NCBI GenBank assembly: GCA_018292915.2
Contig: JACVVK020000201.1
Location: forward strand, 682,001 to 746,000
Direction of reading: 5' to 3'
Length of the DNA: 64,000 nucleotides
DNA from: Batillaria attramentaria
Taxonomy: Eukaryota > Mollusca > Gastropoda > Batillariidae
The position numbers and the translations under genes were made by a program. Below, in pieces: positions 54,665-64,000 of this stretch (its first letter is position 1; the number at the start of each line of letters is the position of its first letter). The notes under the pieces are model-generated. The model was not told where the DNA came from and did no database searches. It was given only the letters and a program-made list of their open reading frames with translations.

Positions 54665-56250
54665 CTTCGCTACCTTGTTAAAGTGGCCCACCTCAGGAAG
54701 AGCAACTTCCAAAGTCTCAAAAAACGATTTAAATAGTATTTCGAAGAGACGCTATAATCACTGCGAGACTGAGCTAGTTGCCCAAAGACTGTCTTAGCGT
54801 TCCATTGTCTTTGTTTTCCTAGGCATGCACATTGGTATCACAGGACAAATAAAATGTTGATAAGTTGCATTAGAACACTCCGCACGCCCGTAATGTGGTC
54901 AATCAGAAGACTTTCGGTTTTTTGTTTGTTTGTTTGTTTGTTTGTTTTTTTCCACATCCCCAGTGACGGCCTACAGAATCGTACAAGTTTGCATGGGTCT
55001 TAATGGTATCATGCATTTTGTCAATGTAAGCAGCCCAAGTTGATCTGTAGGGCCGGAAAAGTGGACTTATGTGTGTCGTAAGACAAGCTCCGTACGTACC
55101 TGAGTGATATGAATGACCGGTAGACATGTAGTATGGTTCACGTCTTAACGACAATCTATGGCCTACAGAAGGCTACAATGATACACATGTCTTAACACAT
55201 TTCGCATTACTCGCGTACGAGTATCCCATGTTTTTGATTCGTGTTCGGTTGTGGCCATGTATGAAAAATTCAGGCAAGGTGTACGGTTCCTTAACGGCTC
55301 TTCCTGCAGCAAACACGAGTATAATCAAAGTGCATCACTCCCACAAAATCCAAATTTAAATCCATGCAGACATGAATAAATTATGATTTTAAAAAATAAG
55401 GCCACACGTGCACAACCCCAAACTTACTTGGTAGGAATTACGTTAAAAGATATCAAGCTTTTGCCTTCGAAAGCAGCCAAGTTTATCTGTGAGTTTAAAA
55501 AAGTTGACTCGTGTCTCTTTAGAAGACACCACTCACACATAAACACTAATCTCGTCCTTTCTCAGGCTCTTGCTGTCCTCTGTTTATTTTGTGCGAGTAA
55601 TTATATACTGCAGTGAATTCCGCCTCTCTTTCTGCTTTGCACGTCTTACACCCTCACGCAAAGTCACATTCAAACACAGTGAAAGGAACGATCAAACAAT
55701 TAGCATTTGACTTGAATTAACCAGATACACCCCCCTCATTATAACCACTTTCCTTTCTCGTGTTTACCAAACGTTCTTTCAAACGACTTTAACTGGAGCA
55801 GGGAAAGTAAATCATTTTTTCTCTAGGGAGAAATTTGTCTCTCAAAGGCGAACCTTTCTTTACCTCGGACACTTCTGCAATGAAAATTTCATGAAACATG
55901 ATCGTGCATTCTTGTCTTGATGAATGAAGATTGTTATCAAATTGCACACGGTGCGGTCTTTCAATGATAATGTCATCACCGTGAAAAAGGAGTGCAAGGT
56001 GAGCCCGGGAGACAACCGCTGTGAGGAGAGACAGGCTGCAGGCCATTCTTAGTTTCCAGAGTCTCCCGGCTCTCAGTGACACTGAACAGGCCACCGTCGT
56101 ATGATTGTGGGCGACATAACTTGTGTGCGACGCAACCCTCTCTACACTGACCCTGGCATCATATGCCTGGCATATACCGTATAATAATATCAGATATGAT
56201 TATGTTTGTGGGTAGTTTTATATTTTAACAGTGTGTGTGCTTTTGGACTT
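54665..56250. other. Unassigned sequence, no gene seen
   Basis: (TTTG)n at about 54919-54945. No exon or element was recognised. Confidence 0.5.
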
Positions 56251-56335
56251 AAAATAATAATAATAATAATAATAATAGCTCTTATATAGCGCTAGTAGTC
56301 TGCTCAAAGAGCACTCAGTGCGCTACACACACACA
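56251..56335 (-). mobile_element. (ATT)n-tailed retroposon end with GCGC hairpin
   Basis: In reverse: TAGCGCACTGAGTGCTCTTT...CTACTAGCGCTATATAAGAG followed by (ATT)n. It has the same layout as 20968, 24253 and the 3' end of SINE family 2. Confidence 0.65.
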
Positions 56336-56387
56336 TTCTCACGCATACATGAAACACTAATTACGTGTGCGGGGGTGGGGGGGATGC

Positions 56388-56390
<3 letters not shown>

Positions 56391-56458
<68 letters not shown>

Positions 56459-56464
56459 CGCGCG
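56391..56464. repeat. (TG)n(CG)n microsatellite
   Basis: 30 TG units run directly into 7 CG units, a strong alternating purine-pyrimidine tract. Confidence 0.96.
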
Positions 56465-57685
56465 AAATTAGATTTACTTGTGTGCGTGACTGAGGCTTCT
56501 GTTAGTGCAAGTTTATTTGTTCTTATTATGTCTTATTATTATATTTTATGGTGGCCTGTGATTTCCCTTCTGGGATTGATAAAATAATTTGAATTGAATA
56601 AAATACGCACTCAGTGCTACCAAAAATACCAGAAATCGTTTCTAAGGGAATAATTTCCTCTAGACTCATATTTCGAACATACAAATAGAAAATGAATGTC
56701 TGATTGTTACGACTATAGGAGCGCGGCAAAGAAGACTGTTGTTACGACTACAGTCGTAGCTCGGGTAGAGTGAGTTAAAATCTGGTATGAGCATAAATCA
56801 TCGTATCGTTACGGCTTTGCGTAATGACGGCGGAAACTGCTTCATGAACTGATATATTTTTGACGTCGTACAACAGATTATTTAGCATCTGTGACTGCAT
56901 CCTCACTGCCCTCGCTTGCTCGCGCCTTGCTCTCTTTGTGTCCAGCATACAGACCTTATCACCCTCTGAGTTGCACGTGTGGTTAGGCTTGGGCGCTGTT
57001 CCAGCTCTTTCAAGTCAGTATGAGTTGTTCCCCTTTGCTCTGATGTCGACAAAGTAACGCAAAAAAGCCTATGTGTCATTTGGTGAGACTAGGCAAACTA
57101 CACTCTTCTCACTCACAGCTGTTGGCCCCCGTCGCCAGAGAATGTTCGAGCAGGATTAGTGCAATATTTGAGGACACTGTGGGAAGCATGCAGACCACAA
57201 CAGCTCGTGTCAACTGAAGAGGGTTACGTCCTCGTAAATAATACACTTGGTTACGGCCAATGAGAAGCTATTATCAAATTCAAAAGATGCAGTAGGGGTT
57301 GACGGGGGCTGGTGTGGTCTTGTGTTGCGAATCATGTGGCGGTGTTTGGAAACGATTTTTAGGCATAACTGAAGTCGGTTATGCGCACCAGTCGTGCTTT
57401 GTCAGTTAGTTTCCTTGTTATATTGTTCAGATTGGTTGTCGGTGTTGATGTTGTTGTTGTTGTTTTTGTCGTCGTCGTTGTGTTGTTTTGAAATCAATAT
57501 CGGTCTTGATTTTTAATTTCTAGGTATGAATTTGTCTTTAAAAGTTTGTTGTTGTTGTTGTTTTAACCCGCATTTAACAAACGACCGACCAGGAGGTTTT
57601 GAAAAACATTAAGTACCGAAAGGTCTATCATTATCTAAAATGATCACTGTAATATAATCCCAATATACAAAAATATTGATTCTAT
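56465..57685. other. Unassigned sequence; probable retroposon end near 56563-56605
   Basis: CCCTTCTGGGATTGATAAAA and TAATTTGAATTGAATAAAAT resemble a plus-strand LINE 3' end. The rest (GTT tracts at about 57448-57565) shows no gene. Confidence 0.45.
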
Positions 57686-57807
57686 CATCATCATCATCAT
57701 CATCATCATCATTATTATTATTATTATCATTCGAGGGTTCCCTGAAAGAAGGTACTATCGATACACATAGAAAGAAGAGAGATAGTACATTCTGGCGGAG
57801 AACCCTC
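57686..57807 (-). mobile_element. Retroposon 3' end: two-tier hairpin plus (ATT)/(ATC) tail
   Basis: Outer stem GAGGGTTC (57733-57740) pairs with GAACCCTC (57800-57807). Inner stem GTACTATC (57752-57759) pairs with GATAGTAC (57781-57788). The unpaired stretches between the tiers are of near-equal length (11 nt each). (ATC)n(ATT)n lies immediately to the left, so in minus sense the hairpin precedes an (AAT)/(GAT) tail. Confidence 0.6.
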
Positions 57808-58831
57808 TAATTGTGATTTTAAAAATACTTTGGCGACGGAAACACGAAGTCCATCCCCAACCATCTCCTCATCAATATGGCCCACATCCCCTGTCCCCCT
57901 TAGCGTTGCAGCGTGGAGTCCTGTATTCCGTATTCTGCATGCTGCTCGGCAACATAACTGACTGACGCCAAGATGTTTACATCACGGCGGATTTCCCCAT
58001 CACAGATATCGAAAGTGAAGCAGTAAGACATGAAGCTCCGCTCAGTACTATTCTCTATTACTGCTACTGCACTCCATCACTGAAACACAAGGTACGCCTA
58101 CTGCAGATGACAGGACGAGAACGGTAAACACTGGTAGACCAAAGAGGTTGACCACTAAAACAAAAGAATGCAAAGCAAAGCCCCCCCCCCCAAAAAAAAA
58201 AAAAAAAAAAAACCCAAAAAAAAACAACAACAAAAAACAAAACAAAAAAAACAAACAAACAAACAAACATCCCAGAGCAAATCAGTCAAAGAAAAACAAA
58301 GCAAAACAAAACTCTATAACTTCAATACACAACTTATCAAGAGTCATGGTAAATAGTTAGCATACTCTGGTTTGAAGAAGGCTATGTCTGTGTCGAAATT
58401 ACGTTTCTGGTTTTGGAAAGTCGTAATCTTGATTCTTGATTCTGATTGTTTTTGCAGGAGTCCAAAATGTGTGATTTTTTTAAAGAACGGTAGCGTGAAG
58501 TTACTTCTAACAGCTAACTCCCACACCGACATGACAATAATTATCATAGTTTACCTCCATACAGAATGTTCATCAATTCATTGCTGCTCAGTCCAGAGAG
58601 TGGGCCCTATCAGCTCGCACGGGTCACAATTCTGTACACTCTGCCCACCCTCCGTGACTGCGTGGCAGTGGGTTTTGTTCCGATCACCTCTCACTGTAAT
58701 CATCCCTCAGACAGAATCCGCTTCTGTTCCGGAGTGGGTCAGACAAGACATGCATTCAGTACAAATGCCATGCGCCTTAGAACCGCTCTTATCTTTCTGC
58801 ACCATTTCCCCACTAAACACCCACCCTCGTC
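57808..58831. other. Unassigned sequence with C/A/AAAC tract
   Basis: C10 then A runs and CAAA repeats at about 58180-58310. No exon was recognised. Confidence 0.5.
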
Positions 58832-58842
58832 ACGTCTCGTCT
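58832..58842. repeat. Target-site duplication, 3'-side copy of LINE-1B
   Basis: ACGTCTCGTCT directly abuts the element's tetranucleotide tail and recurs at 62137-62147. Confidence 0.88.
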
Positions 58843-58849
58843 TACTTAC

Positions 58850-61800
58850 TTACTTAGGCCCTTGGCTCCACGTGGAGCATAGGCCATCGACAACCCTTCG
58901 CCATCGCACTCTGTTCTGGGCTAGTCTTGCCACTCCAGTCCAGTTGGTCCCCTGCTTACATAGCTCTGCCTCAGTGTCCCGCCTCCAGCTGTTGCGAGGC
59001 CGGCCTCTCTTCCTTTTCCCCTGCGGGTTCCATGTCAGGGCTTGGCGTGTGGTGCTGGATGCTGGCTTCCTGAGGGTGTGTCCAATCCAGCCCCACTTCC
59101 TCCGCAGGATCTGCTTGGCCACTGGTTCCTGCCCCGCTCGCTCCCACAGCTCTTCATTCCGGATCTTCTCTGGCCATCGGATGTTGAAGATGCGCCTCAG
59201 ACAGGTGTTGAGAAATGTCTGGATCTTCTGCTGCATCGTCTTCGTTGTCCTCCATGTTTCGCATCCGTAGAGCAGAACTGACTTCACGTTGGAGTTGAAG
59301 ATGCAAAGTTTGGTTCTTATGCTGACAACTTTGGATGCCCAGACGTTCTTCAGCATGACCATTGCTGCCCTTGCCTTGCCGATTCTGGCTGTGACGTCTC
59401 GGTCTGTGCCTCCCTGTCCATCAACCACACTCCCCAGGTAGGCAAAAGACTCCACCTCCCTGATGGGCTCTCCACCGACTGTGACTGGTGTGTTGGCAGT
59501 GGTGTTGATCTTCATCAGCTCGGTTTTCTTCCTGTTGATCTTGAGCCCTGTTCCGGCTGATGTGGCTTCCAGGCACGTAGTCTTGTCCTGCATCTGGCTG
59601 TGGCTGTGAGACAGGAGCGCCAGGTCGTCCGCGAAGTCGAGGTCATCCAGCTGCGTCCAGAGTGTCCACTGTATCCCGTTTTTCCTGCCTGCTGTAGTGG
59701 TCTTCATGATCCAGTCGATGACCAGGAGGAAGAGAAACGGGGACAACAGGCATCCCTGGCGGACTCCGGTCTTCACCTCGAAGCTTTCTGACAACTGGCC
59801 GGCATGGGCAATCCTGCAGCTCATGTCTTGGTAGGTGCACTGGATCAGGGAGATGATCTTCCCGGGAACTCCATAGTGCCTTAGCAGCTTCCACAGCGCC
59901 TCTCTGTCTACACTGTCGAAGGCCTTCTCATAGTCTATGAAGTTGATGTAGAGGGGGGAGTTCCACTCCAGTGACTGCTCCACAATGATGCGTAGGCTGG
60001 CAATCTGGTCAGCGCAGGACCTGTTCCTGCGAAAGCCCGCCTGCTGGTCTCGGAGCATGGGGTCGACTGCCTCTCTCATCCTCTCCAGTAGAATTCTGTT
60101 GAGAACCTTGCCTGGCACTGACAGGAGCATGATCCCTCGGTAGTTGCTGCAGTCCCTGAGGTCCCCTTTCTTTGGCAGCTTGATGACGATCCCTTCTTTC
60201 CACTGGGCTGGCACCTCTTCCTTCTCCCAGATCTTGCTGAACAGGCTGTGCAGCATGTTGACGGCTGTCTCTGTGTCTGCTTTAATGGCTTCTGCTGGTA
60301 TCTCGTCCGGCCCTGCAGCTTTCCCATTTCTCAGTGTCATGATGGCTTTCCTGATCTCCGCCTTAGAGGGCTTGTCGCAGTTGATGGGTAGTTCTGTCTC
60401 AGCTGGTGGGATGTCTGGTGGTGTTTCAGGGATGGGGCGATTTAACAGCTCCCTGAAGTGTTCTGCCCATCGCTTCAGCTGTTCCTCAGTTGTTGTCAGT
60501 GGGTGCCCGTTCTTGTCCTTCACTGGTTTGTCTGTCTGCTGAAATTTGCCCGCGAGCTTCTTGGTCACCTGGTACAGGTCTTTTAGATTCCCTTGTCGGG
60601 CTGCTTCCTCTGCTTGACTGGCCAGGTTGTCGATGTAGTCCCTCTTGTCCTTCCTGGTGCTCCTCTTCACTTCTCTGTCAGCTGCTGTGTATTCCTCTTG
60701 TGCCTTTGCCTTAGCTCTTCTTGTTCGGCTCGTGTTCAGTGCAGTTTTCTTCTCTTTCCTAACTTCCAGTTTCTGGATGGTATCAGCAGAGATCCATTCC
60801 TTATGTTGGGTCTTTCTCTTGCCAAGGACCTCTTCGCATGTGTCGTGCCAGAGTTTCTTGCTGTGTTCCCACTGTGTCTCGATGTCCATTTCACTGTCTT
60901 CTATCAGGTCTTGCAGTGGCTGGAACCTGTTGGAAAGGCTGATCCGGAATGCTGCTTGTGTGTCTGTGTTCCTGAGAAGTCCAACGTTGTACCTGGTCCG
61001 TGTGCTGTTGGCGTTGGTGTGCCTCTTAAGCCGAAGTCTCAATGCTGTTGCAAGAAGGTGGTGGTCTGATGATACATCGGCACCCCTCATCACGCGCACA
61101 TCCCGCCACGATCTCCTGAACTTCCGGCTGATGCAGATGTGATCAATCTGGTTCTCCGTGACATGGTCCGGCGATCTCCATGTGGCCTTGTGGATGCGCT
61201 TGTGTGGGAAGATGCTGCCTCCTATCACTAGCTGGTTCAGGGCACAAAAGTCTGCAAAGCGCTCGCCATTTTCGTTCATCTGTCCCAGTCCGTGTGTTCC
61301 CATGGTGTCCTCATAGCCTGTGTTGTCTGATCCAATCTTGGCGTTGAAGTCTCCCATCAGTATGGTCATGTCCTTGGCTCCTCCTCTATCTATCACTGTC
61401 TGCAGTTGTTGGTAGAAGTCATCTTTTTTCTCCTCTTCCGCATCATTGGTGGGAGCGTAGCACTGGATGATGTTCAGCTTGATGTCTTTTTTCTTGGTGA
61501 TGAATTTGGCTGTGATGATGCGGGAGTTGACAGGTTCCCAGCCGATGAGTGCCCGCTGTGCCTCCGGTGCCAGCATCAGGGCCACGCCCTCAGTGTGGGG
61601 GGCTCCATCCTCTGTGTGTCCAGAGTACAGCAATTGCTCTCCCGATGAAAATCTCAGCTGTCCTGTCTGTAGCCACCTTGTCTCACTCAGTCCCAGTACT
61701 CCTATCTTGTAGTTCTTCATCTCTCTTGCTACTTGTATGGTCCTTCCTACTTCATACATTGTCCTGATGTTCCATGTGGCTACTCTCGTTGTTGTCCTGG

Positions 61801-61858
61801 GTGTTAGAAGGGGGGTCGGCCTTGCAGCTTTCTTTCGGCTTTCACTGCAATGCGTCAT
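58850..61858 (-). CDS. Endonuclease/reverse transcriptase of LINE-1B, 1002 aa, intact
   Basis: Residues about 25-280 are the EEP endonuclease: TWNIRT with N30, ETRW with E59, CYAPTN, GDFNAK with D170/N172, NQIDH with D239/H240 and SDHH with D265/H266. A lysine/arginine-rich linker follows. Reverse transcriptase is at about 495-870: AAGPDEIP, LPKKGDL, AGFRRNRS, FIDYEKAFD with D642, GVRQGC and FADD with D744/D745. The C-terminus has KWGWIGHTLRK and QGKRKRGRPRNSWRR. It would carry out target-primed reverse transcription as a ribonucleoprotein with its own RNA. The start MTHCSES aligns with MTRAGES in LINE-1A and is the only sensible one. The stop TAA is formed by the AAGT tail repeat after codons GPK. 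No RNase H domain and no zinc-knuckle ORF are present. No frame damage was seen. Confidence 0.93.
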   Translation of the reverse strand: MTHCSESRKKAARPTPLLTPRTTTRVATWNIRTMYEVGRTIQVAREMKNYKIGVLGLSETRWLQTGQLRFSSGEQLLYSGHTEDGAPHTEGVALMLAPEAQRALIGWEPVNSRIITAKFITKKKDIKLNIIQCYAPTNDAEEEKKDDFYQQLQTVIDRGGAKDMTILMGDFNAKIGSDNTGYEDTMGTHGLGQMNENGERFADFCALNQLVIGGSIFPHKRIHKATWRSPDHVTENQIDHICISRKFRRSWRDVRVMRGADVSSDHHLLATALRLRLKRHTNANSTRTRYNVGLLRNTDTQAAFRISLSNRFQPLQDLIEDSEMDIETQWEHSKKLWHDTCEEVLGKRKTQHKEWISADTIQKLEVRKEKKTALNTSRTRRAKAKAQEEYTAADREVKRSTRKDKRDYIDNLASQAEEAARQGNLKDLYQVTKKLAGKFQQTDKPVKDKNGHPLTTTEEQLKRWAEHFRELLNRPIPETPPDIPPAETELPINCDKPSKAEIRKAIMTLRNGKAAGPDEIPAEAIKADTETAVNMLHSLFSKIWEKEEVPAQWKEGIVIKLPKKGDLRDCSNYRGIMLLSVPGKVLNRILLERMREAVDPMLRDQQAGFRRNRSCADQIASLRIIVEQSLEWNSPLYINFIDYEKAFDSVDREALWKLLRHYGVPGKIISLIQCTYQDMSCRIAHAGQLSESFEVKTGVRQGCLLSPFLFLLVIDWIMKTTTAGRKNGIQWTLWTQLDDLDFADDLALLSHSHSQMQDKTTCLEATSAGTGLKINRKKTELMKINTTANTPVTVGGEPIREVESFAYLGSVVDGQGGTDRDVTARIGKARAAMVMLKNVWASKVVSIRTKLCIFNSNVKSVLLYGCETWRTTKTMQQKIQTFLNTCLRRIFNIRWPEKIRNEELWERAGQEPVAKQILRRKWGWIGHTLRKPASSTTRQALTWNPQGKRKRGRPRNSWRRDTEAELCKQGTNWTGVARLAQNRVRWRRVVDGLCSTWSQGPK

Positions 61859-62136
61859 AGGTCTCCGGGATGGAGACCCTTCCTCGCCCAGGTGAATGTC
61901 TCGGTTTGTTGCTGTCGATGCTTCAGTAACTTAGTGTTTTTTACAGGTAGGGCTGTTAACCCTACGCAAACCCGTTTAGCCTCATGGAGAGGTGGTCCAC
62001 ATTCGTCTGACCTCTACCCTTCGACCTGTCCAGCTTGGGTGACCCTGCCAGGAGCATGTGCTCCTGCTGGCATAGTTCTCTGGGTCATTGAGGTACACAA
62101 GCCACTACCCCACGACAAGGGTTGGACCATGTAGGG
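61859..62136 (-). promoter_or_regulatory. 5' leader of LINE-1B with conserved block and hairpin
   Basis: 62002-62033 is the 32-nt block shared with LINE-1A (one difference). 62049-62066 forms a 7-bp stem (CAGGAGC with GCTCCTG) around four bases, in the position of LINE-1A's UUCG-capped stem but with other bases. A further TAGGG...CCCTA pairing lies at about 61946-61962. Function (internal promoter, translation or RNP assembly) is inferred, not shown. Confidence 0.7.
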
Positions 62137-62147
62137 ACGTCTCGTCT
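62137..62147. repeat. Target-site duplication, 5'-side copy of LINE-1B
   Basis: ACGTCTCGTCT, identical to 58832-58842. Confidence 0.88.
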
Positions 62148-64000
62148 GGGAGGAATGAAAAGCTCTCGGCAAAGGCTAATCATCATCCCAGCTTAAGACT
62201 GGGGCATGCCTGGGGGTGGAGACGCCGAAGAATGATTCTTTTTTCTGACCTTGTGTCGTAAACTTTTATGCGGTGCATGTCGAGGCTTTTGAAGGCGGGC
62301 GTCGTTCCATTATTACTGTGATTGAGTGCTGTTGTCCCCCCTCTGCCTACTTTTTGGCAGTTTACTGGATTAGGGACTCTTACAGGACGCAGGTTCTGTA
62401 ATATGGCTCAGTCGGTAACGCGTGCTTACCATCTAGGACTCTGCATTGCAGTCTTTAGAAAATTGTACCATTTGAAGAATGTGTCCACAACCATTCAGTC
62501 AGTGTGAATATTCGTTTGCGACTCAAAACAAATTAAGCAAAACGAAAAAGCGCTTTCATCGTTACTTTGTTATGTACTTTTTATTGTCCATAGTCGGTTT
62601 TTTTTTTTAGAATCCATCGTTGGATGAAAGTGATTGGAGATATCCATACCTTGTACCGGGCAACTTCTTTTGTTTGTTCAAATAACATGCAAGTGCAGAT
62701 GCTGATTTAAACGACATCATTTTGCGAGCCTCAGAAGGGTTATCTCGTACAGAGCAAACTTTATTTTCCATTTTTTTTAACGTGCCCCTCACTGTAATTG
62801 ATCACACTTGTCGTCCATGGATATTTCAGTAGCATGCAATCGTGGTCGACTTCACTCCCGTGGTGATGCTGCATAAAACGTAGACGCAATGTTACCGTCG
62901 TCTGGAAAAAACGGCCTAAGCTTCGTGGATTTGACCGGGCGCTTCGACCGTTTTCCAGCTGACGTCAGAGAGAGCATAAATGCTTCTCCTCGCGATTACC
63001 GCTTCAAAGTAAAATTTCCTACGAGCTCTGCGGAGGGGTTTGATCACAGGAGCCATTTTCCTGAGCGCTTTTTGAAAAGCTCGATCAGGCGCAAACGTTA
63101 AGCACTGAGGCCATGGGCTTCAAGCCTTGCTTAATGATGATTACAAGGCACGCACTCCCTCATTAACACAGTGGGATTACAGGTCCTGGACTGAAAGAGT
63201 TGCCTTTTCTTTCCGTGCAGGTTTAGAAAATGTTCACCAGCGTGAGAATGGAGAACAGTAGCATGCGGCAGAAGCGGGCAATGTTGTAATATTCATGTTC
63301 CTCAATGACGCTTTTCTGAGTTACTATACAAAACTATCCATCTATTTTCAATGTTAAAACAAAACTGTATCTGTACGTTTGTTAGCACACGGTCACAGAA
63401 ACACCTGAAGTTTATCGTGTGTTAATAATAATAATAATAATAATACAGTTCATTAACCAGTTGAACAATTATTTTGTGCAAGGAGCCAAGAGCTGAAACC
63501 AACTCACCAACTCATATTCTCAACAACAAATTTGTGTTGCATGTCCAAACACAACAACAAAAACAACGACAACAAAACAAACAACAACAAAAACTAACTA
63601 ACAAACGGCAGCTGTTTTGAAATACAGAACTGCATAATTATTATTCCAAACTACGCAGTTTCCAGTTCAATAATTCGAAAGTTACTTCCTACATTTGTTG
63701 ATACAAAACAAACACTCCCTCAACTAAAATCGCCTCCCCACGGTCCAAGGTCGCTGAATCATCTTCACTTTCCAGTCTTGCAATAAAACAAAACAGTAAA
63801 AGACAAATAATCAATAACCAGAGTTCGACATAACCTCCAGCCGGCACCAGACAACAAACAAAACGATCGTAAAAGCCCGTCAGATCTTTCAACACTTGTC
63901 TCGTTGGATGCTTGAAGAAAACAACAGTATGTTTTATGATGGTAACTGAGCGAATATGGCATTAAAAGGGTTAATGGTCCATTGCTCTGGAAAATACAAA
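62148..64000. other. Unassigned sequence, no gene seen
   Basis: A small hairpin CCCAGCTTAAGACTGGG at about 62188-62204 and (AAT)n at about 63424-63446 are present. ATATGGCTCAGTCGGTAACG at about 62400 resembles a tRNA box A, but no box B follows. No exon was recognised. Confidence 0.5.

Larger units (their letters stand above)
58843..62136 (-). mobile_element. Complete APE-type non-LTR retrotransposon (LINE-1B), RTE-like
   Basis: The 3294-bp element runs on the minus strand: leader 61859-62136, a single intact ORF, and a tail of about 3.5 AAGT units. The 11-bp direct repeats bracket it. Size, leader and ORF plan match LINE-1A at 5331-8603, but the proteins are clearly diverged, so these are two families of one group rather than recent copies of one source. 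The intact ORF suggests recent or current activity. Confidence 0.92.

Noticed and set aside
58566..61767. Open frames up to 234 codons on the plus strand opposite LINE-1B
   Set aside because: Antisense shadows of the 1002-codon ORF. No independent motif or start context.
62400..62470. tRNA-like ATATGGCTCAGTCGGTAACG
   Set aside because: No box B at the expected distance and no acceptor-stem pairing.

Overview
This is eukaryotic, non-coding, repeat-dominated DNA. I find no host protein-coding exon, rRNA or functional tRNA gene that I can support. The evidence points to a lophotrochozoan, most likely a marine gastropod mollusc: tRNA-derived SINEs are abundant, single-ORF APE-type LINEs with short tandem tails are present, (CA)n/(GA)n tracts are very dense, and many elements end in a GCGC hairpin plus (ATT)n. 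The phylum is an inference from repeat style, not from a gene.

Layout. 1-5.3 kb holds unassigned sequence with three copies of SINE family 1 and one copy of SINE family 2. 5.3-8.6 kb is a complete minus-strand non-LTR retrotransposon (intact 1009-aa endonuclease/reverse transcriptase, target-site duplication of about 33 bp), followed by a 50-bp minisatellite. 11-24 kb alternates SINEs, microsatellites, a TTAA-type MITE (two copies, one interrupted by a later retroposon), a dispersed repeat family and a perfect 5 x 70-bp array. 24-44 kb holds a second dispersed repeat, a GGCCCG-ended MITE (two copies, one nested inside a SINE), a 253-bp element with 49-bp perfect terminal inverted repeats, and more SINEs. 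45-58 kb is rich in minisatellites (52, 32, about 10 and 102 bp) and contains a 92-bp perfect palindrome with TTAA ends and a two-tier hairpin next to an (ATT)n tail. 58.8-62.1 kb is a second complete minus-strand LINE (intact 1002 aa, 11-bp target-site duplication). The rest is unassigned.

How the parts relate. The two LINEs are diverged from each other in protein but keep a nearly identical 32-nt block and a covarying hairpin in their 5' leaders. In both, the stop codon lies in the short terminal repeat, so there is essentially no 3' UTR. Because both reading frames are open and the duplications are clean, either could be a source of reverse transcriptase. The SINEs and MITEs are non-autonomous and depend on enzymes supplied from elsewhere. 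Nesting gives relative ages: the GGCCCG MITE is younger than its SINE host, and the (ATT)n retroposon is younger than the TTAA MITE it interrupts.
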